From Caenorhabditis elegans (Eukaryota > Nematoda > Chromadorea > Rhabditida > Rhabditidae): a stretch of DNA of 64,000 bases. This document shows, in pieces, positions 57,847 to 64,000 of this stretch. Positions within the stretch are counted from its first letter, which is position 1. Every line of letters starts with the position of its first letter. The notes under the pieces were generated by a model. The model searched no databases and was not told the DNA's origin. It worked only from the letters and a program-made list of their open reading frames with translations. A program made the position numbers and the translations under genes. Location: NCBI RefSeq assembly GCF_000002985.6, contig NC_003281.10, forward strand, positions 5,828,001 through 5,892,000, given 5' to 3'.

Positions 57847-58956
57847 TTAAATATACGGTGCCAAATATTTTCCCCTACACTCCTGATGTTCATAATTGAC
57901 CAGAAAGAGTTCAAGATTATGAAATGAAAGAAGTACATATCGAGAATCATTAAAAATTAGTGAAAGTCCTGCCATGAGATGCTTAATTGTTTGAGAAGTT
58001 GGTGGAGCAAGGCGAATTTCAATTTGACATACAATTTGCCCGTTTTCATCCAATTTGCCCATTCTCGAGATTTCATGGAATATTTTATAATTGTTTACTT
58101 CTTCTTTAATTGAGATCTGAAAATTATAGTTTAAAATGAGTGGAAGACAGGCATGAAGATGTATCCGTTCACAGTTTTTTACAGTACTTACCAAATCGAT
58201 AACCTTATGATTCACTTGAGTTTTGAGATACGTTGAAAAGTGTCCAATACCCGCCGACTCGGATTGATTCAAGTAGTTTGCCAAGGAACCATAATCCCAA
58301 TAAATATTTGATGAGTTCAGGTGGGTCCCGTAGGTTTTTAAGTCCGTTGGAAGTTCATCTGTCATATTTTTCCGAGTTCTAGAATCCGTATAATTTCCAA
58401 TTGTGACGAATACAAACGGCTCCTTAACTCAGATATATTATCCTTTTTTTTCTTTTCGAAAACTAAATTCTGACCTTCTTAGTGGCAATGAACATATCAT
58501 AACTTCGGATACCAGTTTGATATTCCACATTTGTCTCTAATTTCATAATTGGCACATTCAAAAATATTGATGCATTTTTACATCTCTCTGTTGCAAATCT
58601 CACATAGTACCAACTCTGGAAAAATAATTTTATTTGAAAAATTGGGTCGGGCATTGTTTTCGTTATTCATTATTAAGTTTGAAATAAAACCCCAATGACG
58701 TTTCCCTACTTTTGAACTTCTATGTCTCATAAATTATTAAATTTACCTCTCGATCAACATACAAATCTTTTTCCATACACTTAACCCATTTGTCAACTTC
58801 AGTTTGAAATTTACTCTTTGTCGAATCGCCTCCACGTGGATGTTCTAGGTACCGGTCAAAATATTGTTGTTCAAACCGTTTTTGACGTGCTATATAAACT
58901 AGCAGTAGAAGAATAAGAGCAAACAGTAGTTTTATATTACGAGGATGTGGGCTCAT
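57847..58956 (-). CDS. FkbM-type methyltransferase-like type II membrane protein (divergent paralog)
   Basis: Exons on the minus strand are 58956-58747, 58615-58475, 58422-58192 and 58116-57847, giving 283 aa. All introns are phase 0. A short N-terminus precedes one membrane segment (LLFALILLLLVYIA), then a luminal domain. It aligns block by block with its upstream neighbour: VDKWVKCMEKDLYVDRESWYYVRF, EPFVFVTIGNYTDSRTR, IGHFSTYLKTQVNHKVIDL, MGKLDENGQIVCQIEIRLAPP. The nematode FkbM-like family normally has VTLGIG at the cofactor loop. Here it is VTIGNY, and the residues typical of the acidic WMDAEGGE-type region are not preserved, so activity may be lost or altered. The second and third acceptors were set by frame. 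Confidence 0.76.
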
Positions 58957-59103
58957 GGAGAATTTTATATTTATTTTACAAAAAACAGAGATAGTGGTGT
59001 TTTCTATTGTGATCAGTATTGACAAGAGTCTGATTTGAATATAAATGGGAAAAGGATGATGTGGAAAAAATCAAAAAGAAAATTGGAAAAAAAATGAAAT
59101 AAA

Positions 59104-60805
59104 CTATTCAAAAAACCTAGAAAAATACTTATCAACACAAAATGGATGTTCCATATTAATCACATAAAATCGATGATGTACTGTAGCATAAGCAACCATA
59201 AATGCATATCTCCCATCTTCAATGATCGTATTCATTATGCTTAAAAATTTTGCTTTCCGTTCATCGTCAGCTTGATGAACCTCTGTGTTCATTTGACACA
59301 CTACTATCCCATTTTGATCGAATTCTGCTCCGCGAGCCATCATCGGAAGGATATCGTATTCGGGTCCCTCATTGTCCATCAAAAATTGATCTATCGTGGA
59401 TTCCTTTACGAATTTTTTGAAGAAAGTGATGATGTCAATGTGGGGCATCACTTGATTTATATATTTCCCTGAGATTCAATCACTAATTTTTTTTTGTAAA
59501 AATTTTTTACAAAAAAAATTAGTAGCTTTGGTCAATATTTAGTCAGCTTTCATAGTGGTAGAAAAAATGATTCTTCGAACATGTCACATGTGCTCGAAAT
59601 ATGTTGCATTTGGTGGGCAAACCTACATGCCTGCTTATCGTCTATGGTTCATATTTCTCAGTGAGCTTACCTTCAAAGTGAGAAAAAACAAATAGTCAAG
59701 GTCTGATTATATTTTAATTGGTAGAAATATATTGATAAAAAATCCATTTCACCTTTGAGTCAAGTCCTGAACCTGCCCAAAATTTACATTTAAAACGTGA
59801 GCCTCTAGAAACATTAGGCTGCTGAATCTATAAATATTTGAAGAAAACTAACGGTTCTTAAGCACCAACGCTGTCGAGACATCAGTTTCTTTTCCCACAG
59901 CAAATGGGAAATACGACCCAACAGGTTCGTAAAGTTCTCCGTTTCCAGTGTATATTGGATCGGCGGCATAGAATCGGGAATTCGTCGGAAGTGTTTCCTT
60001 GAGTGTTGTTTCTGCTTTCACATCCAAACCAATGCCAAGAGTTACTACTACACTTGGTTCCTGGCAAATTTTGAATTAAATTGGTTTTTTTGTGGTGGAA
60101 TTGAGAAACCTGAGATGGACTGTACACATGATATTTCATCTCATCTTTGTTCTTTACACCAGTCAATTCGATTTTCGAAAATGCAGTTTCATTTCTACAT
60201 TGATTAATCACACGTTTCACCCAGTACCACATCTGAAATTATGACGTCATATCAGGATCATCGTTCAATTTAAACCTCTTTTGGATCGGTTCTGCTCCTT
60301 TTCAGTTTCTCCTGAAAGCACTGTTTCCATTCGTCGGCTGCTTCCAAGAAGCGCCTGTTTTTGGTGATTGGAAGCGAAGTTTCACGACTATATGAACTCA
60401 ATTGGTGTACCTGAACATCAGTTTGTAAAGATTCAATGGTAGGAAGAACAAATTTTGAGTAGCTACTAACCACAGATGTATTTACCGTACCCCACCCTAG
60501 TGCCAAATAACACTTTTGCAACATGGCCGTGAAAACAAAAAATTTGGTAGCTTCGGCAAATATAAAAACTACATGACTTTTGCATCCGGAAAATTAAAGG
60601 AAGCTCTTTTTGATAAAATTTCAAGGAAGTTTCAAAAAGATCACTGGTACAAACTAAAAACTTGTCGTTGCCTGGGGTGTTTTTCTCAAATGAAAAAATA
60701 TCCAAAACTCACTTTATAATCTGGATAGAACAACATGAAAAGAACAGTGAAGCACAAAAATAGGATTATGAACATTTTGAAGTTGTGCATCCACCGTGAA
60801 GCCAT
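59104..60805 (-). CDS. FkbM-type methyltransferase-like type II membrane protein
   Basis: Exons on the minus strand are 60805-60713, 60410-60276, 60232-60110, 60060-59853 and 59468-59104, giving 307 aa. The N-terminus [19 protein letters not shown]...LFYPDYK is a signal anchor. The family core follows: [36 protein letters not shown] (SAM-loop-like), [49 protein letters not shown] and [14 protein letters not shown]. This is the common nematode Methyltransf_21-like family. Substrates are unknown, and a Golgi or ER luminal role is inferred from topology. The intron between 60713 and 60410 was chosen because frames join cleanly, but a missed small exon is possible. The next gene, a paralog, starts 147 bases after its stop. 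Confidence 0.8.
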
Positions 60806-62398
60806 ATAGGACGGTTCTGAACAAATTTTCGTAGAATATAAAAAGCGTGTCTAAAAACCGTTTTTATGACTTTCTGGTACATTTCGGAAATATAAAACTG
60901 TTCTCCGAACTTATGCAAGTGTTTCGAATATTAGTACGGTTAAAGTTTCACCAGTAGTTGCATTTCCCTTTGATGACCAAAAAGAAGCAAAAACTCTAAA
61001 ATCCTTGACTACTCTTGCCTACTTGTTTAAATTTTAAATGAGAAATCCGAACAATGAGAGTATAGGTAAATTATTATTTTAATATAAAATTTATAAAAAT
61101 AGTTTTTCATAATTTAATAGCTAAACAATTACAAATGCGCAATTAAGAGAGTTTTTTGAAGTTTTGTGGACCACCCCACCACTGCTCAGTCTTCAGAAAT
61201 AGGAAATAACTTACCATTTGTAATAACTCGAATCATAATTCTTGTCGTTTGAAAGCTTCCAAGTTAAAAAGATTTATTCCTCGAATGACTAGACTTTTTA
61301 ACTACACTTGCCTTTTTGTGTCCTTTCGAATTAATTCCAACATCAATCTGTACAAACATTTCAGTTTTTCAGCATCCTGCAAACACAAGTGCCTCCCCCG
61401 TTTTTGTAAATCTTTTGATCTAATTTTTAGTTAGTTTAATTACGGTACAAAGTTCGCCGATTTAGAATTGATGTTACCGTTAGCCGTCCCACGCTTCAAA
61501 CAAATATAATTTGTACAATTTTTTGGACAGTGACTATTTTAGTTTTTTTTTTTTTCAATTTTCAAATTTGCAAAATGCATGTTTCAATTTGACTTTTGAA
61601 AATATTTAAAATTAAAAAGGTCTACCTCTATTTCACTAAAAAAAACTTCACAAAAATCGTCTACAAAATAATCAAAATCATTTGTCACCTGAAACATTTT
61701 ATAAAAAGTAAAATCCAATTAAAAAAATCGCACTTTATTTAAAAATTTAAAAAGTATTAGCAGGTAGTTAGATATCAAAACAAAATTGAGACAGGGAAAA
61801 ATATATCAATAAGCATTTTCCTCTTCAAAATAAGTGACATCCATTGGGCATTGTTGTGCGAAGTGAGTGTTGCCCTGTATTGAATGAAATTGAGCATTTT
61901 TTAAGATAAAGGAGGGTGGGTGGGGGGACCGATAAAATGCAATTAAAAGTTGAGAAAAAAAGTGACTGGGGGAAAAGTTTGATATGGCGGTGGGGAGGAA
62001 ATTTTGATTTTGAAATGCGTAGAAATTTTAATAAAAATTTTGGTTTTTTTTTGAAAATTGATTTACTTTTTTTTTTCATATTTTATACAATGGACGTGTG
62101 GTAAGGTGGAAGGTTTTTGAATTGAGTAGACTGGAATTTAAGTTAAGGTATAGGTTTAGGCTTAGGCTTAATCCTGTATGTCAAGCTGAAGTCTATGGAT
62201 TTAGGCTAGCTGACACTTAAATTTTTGAAAAGTATGGCATTAGAGAACTAGAAAATCTCAAAGAGAAAAATATTATATTCGATTTCATCCAAGCCTAATA
62301 TTCTAAACTATTACTGAATTATCTTTTCCAGTTACCACCTTCAAAAAACTTGAAAAACCACAAAAAGACAGGAGAGACAAAAAAGAGAAAAAAAAAGA
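60806..62398. other. Spacer and probable long 3' UTR of pxl-1
   Basis: No supported exon. A minus-strand AATAAA (plus TTTATT near 61735) lies about 660 bases past the pxl-1 stop, so a long 3' UTR is possible. The plus strand near 61910-61930 is G-rich (GGAGGGTGGGTGGGGGG). The rest is AT-rich. Confidence 0.45.
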
Positions 62399-64000
62399 TT
62401 AGGCAGGAGTCAATGCATACGTATTATTATAACACTTATGACAGAATGGCCGACGATCAACTTCTTTGAATGTTCCTTTTGTCAGTTGATGATTACAATA
62501 TGAGCATCTAAAATGTTCCGGATGGAACTTTCTTCCCATTGCAGCTACACATCTTCCATTAATGGCTCCACGACATTGAGAACAGATTGAACCACGAGAT
62601 TCATGATAATGTCGCTCACAGAGTGGAGCACCGTTGTGCTCAAAGAAACTTGCACCATTGAAAGAAACTCCGCAATGCTGTAAAGAACAATCCACATATA
62701 TTTAGGGAAGTTTACAGATGACACACCAAAATAAAAATAATATTTTATTCCAAAAATAAAACTATTGACTACAGCTAAAGGAATAATTCTAAAATATTTC
62801 ATGCTTAATTATGTCTATATCGACTAGGTAAGGAAAGATACAATAAACCGAAAAACCGAAACATCTTTTTTAATGGTATTATAAAATATATTAGGGGTCA
62901 AGGTTTTTATTAATATGAAGTTTTGGAAGGTTCAATCAAACTTGTAAATTTGCACATTTTATAGGTCCCATGTGAACTCAGTCAGTTGGCTCAAAATTAA
63001 AAATATATAAACCTAACACTTATAGTTAGTTTTATATAGTTTTATTTTTTTAACTTCAAATGTTACTATTAAAAAAACCACAAAACTCTATCACTGCAGC
63101 ATACTATCAACGAAAAGCCTCTCATTATAATATTTTCTGGCACTTCACACAAGCCAATTTGCTCCACTCATTAAAAATAAAAAGGGGTAAGAAAAAAAAA
63201 ACGAAACGAATAGACGAATAGAGAGACACCGACAAGAAACATACCGCACAATCGGTTTTCGATGGTTTCTTTAATTTTTGAATTGACTTCCTTGTTTAAC
63301 AAATGATAATGAACTAAAAATACCTGACAGACAAAACAATCCGGATGCCAATGAGTTCCCAAAGCGGTGATAAAGTTTGAGGTGATTGGTTGAGAGCAGC
63401 CATTGCATTTTGGGGCGAATAGACGGAAGAAGTCACGTTTGCAATAGGTTTGTCCATTCTGAAAGTGTAAACTGAAAGGCTTTTCAAACGGATTTTTTTA
63501 ACCAACCTTCTCATGGAATCCATCCTCTCCGAATGGTTGATTGCATTCTGCACACGTGAAGCATTCAATGTGGAAGTTCTTGTTCATTACACTCACACAT
63601 CTCTGGAAACTTAAATTTTGTTTCTCTAATCATTTTTATTTCATGAAAATATATTCAAGATGATTAACAAAAAAAAACACTATTAAACTTGTGTCCACAT
63701 TAATTTTTGCAAAACTCCACTAATCGGCGTTTTTCGTTGTACATTCAAAACTGGAAATACTACAAATCATGCACAATATTCTGTATTCACTATTATCCAA
63801 TTGTACCAAATATTTATGACTAAGAATTTTGTAACGTCACTTACATCAGTGATGGCTCGATGACATCCTTGGCACTTTGGACTGAATTGATTGTGATAAT
63901 CTTCTTCACAAAAAGCACGTCCATTTCTCTCAAAGAATGGGCGTTGTCCAAGTTCGGCACCGCATTCACAGCAAGTGTAATGCTCCGGATGCCACATTTT
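62399..64000 (-). CDS. pxl-1: Paxillin, LIM-domain C-terminal part (truncated by window edge)
   Basis: Focal-adhesion and dense-body adaptor with four C-terminal LIM domains. Exons visible on the minus strand are 64000-63845 (continues beyond the window), 63602-63507, 63458-63324 and 62677-62399, all joined in phase 0. LIM1 is present from WHPEHYTCCECGAELGQRPF. LIM2 runs CQGCHRAITDRCVSVMNKNF...CKRDFFRLFAPKC. LIM3 runs CNGCSQPITSNFITALGTHWHPDCFVCQHCGVSF. LIM4 runs CSQCRGAINGRCVAAMGRKFHPEHFRCSYCNHQL and ends in YALTPA. Zinc ligands (Cys, His) are intact in all visible modules. The order and spacing match paxillin rather than other LIM families. The LD-motif N-terminus lies outside the window. 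Confidence 0.93.

Noticed and set aside
1-64000. tRNA, rRNA, CRISPR arrays, retroviral or retrotransposon coding regions
   Set aside because: No cloverleaf-type B-box pattern, ribosomal motif, spaced direct-repeat array, reverse transcriptase or integrase reading was seen by eye. A proper scan could still find small RNA genes.

Overview
The window is nematode nuclear DNA and almost certainly Caenorhabditis elegans chromosome III. Introns are short and AT-rich with TTTCAG acceptors, several start codons sit directly behind a trans-splice-type acceptor, genes are dense, and small inverted-repeat elements are scattered through it. The predicted proteins match, from memory, the neighbourhood mdt-15, ddx-23, cct-6, alh-9, dnpp-1, rabn-5, eng-1, aldo-2 and pxl-1 (cosmids R12B2, F01F1, C28H8; a recollection, not a search). 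Exon coordinates were read by hand, and reading-frame sums were used as a check. For mdt-15, ddx-23, cct-6, alh-9, dnpp-1 and aldo-2 they give full-length products of the expected size (780, 730, 539, 531, 470 and 366 aa).

Layout. 1-436: probable last exons of an upstream plus-strand gene. 2222-5337 (minus): mdt-15, a Mediator tail subunit. 6098-20515 (minus): a degenerate tandem copy of the last four ddx-23 exons. It is split by a gene-free, purine-rich stretch of about 12 kb and broken by a long foldback element. 20944-25263 (minus): intact ddx-23, a spliceosomal DEAD-box helicase. 25817-27682 (minus): cct-6. 28059-28684 (plus): a possible tiny membrane protein. 29209-30949 (plus): alh-9. 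31632-33811 (plus): an S9 serine peptidase. 33991-35546 (minus): dnpp-1. 36557-38306 (plus): rabn-5. 38540-40499 and 40725-41528 (minus): eng-1 and a canopy-family ER protein, 225 bases apart like an operon. 41840-43844 (minus): an unrecognised acidic protein. 45055-46602 (plus): a MIF4G-like protein. 46774-48321 (minus): aldo-2. 49020-50252 (minus): a thrombospondin-repeat membrane protein. 50559-51216 (plus): a CMC1-like twin CX9C protein. 51611-54172 (plus): a LENG8/SAC3-family protein with a GC-AG intron. 54431-54830 (minus): a small secreted or anchored protein. 56451-57775 (plus): a secreted ShKT plus nitrobindin-like heme-barrel protein. 57847-58956 and 59104-60805 (minus): two tandem FkbM-type methyltransferase-like paralogs. 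62399-64000 (minus): the LIM-domain end of pxl-1 (paxillin), cut by the window edge.

Most genes are unrelated housekeeping functions: transcription, splicing, protein folding and turnover, glycolysis, lysine and aldehyde metabolism, and endosomal traffic. Some arrangements are suggestive. The canopy and eng-1 genes sit head to tail in ER and glycoprotein quality control. The two FkbM paralogs look like a duplicated pair, possibly co-transcribed. Several convergent pairs have stop codons only 70-235 bases apart, so their 3' UTRs abut or overlap. The most unusual structure is the ddx-23 duplication with its 12-kb interruption and nested foldback insertion. I found no tRNA, rRNA, CRISPR or viral sequence.
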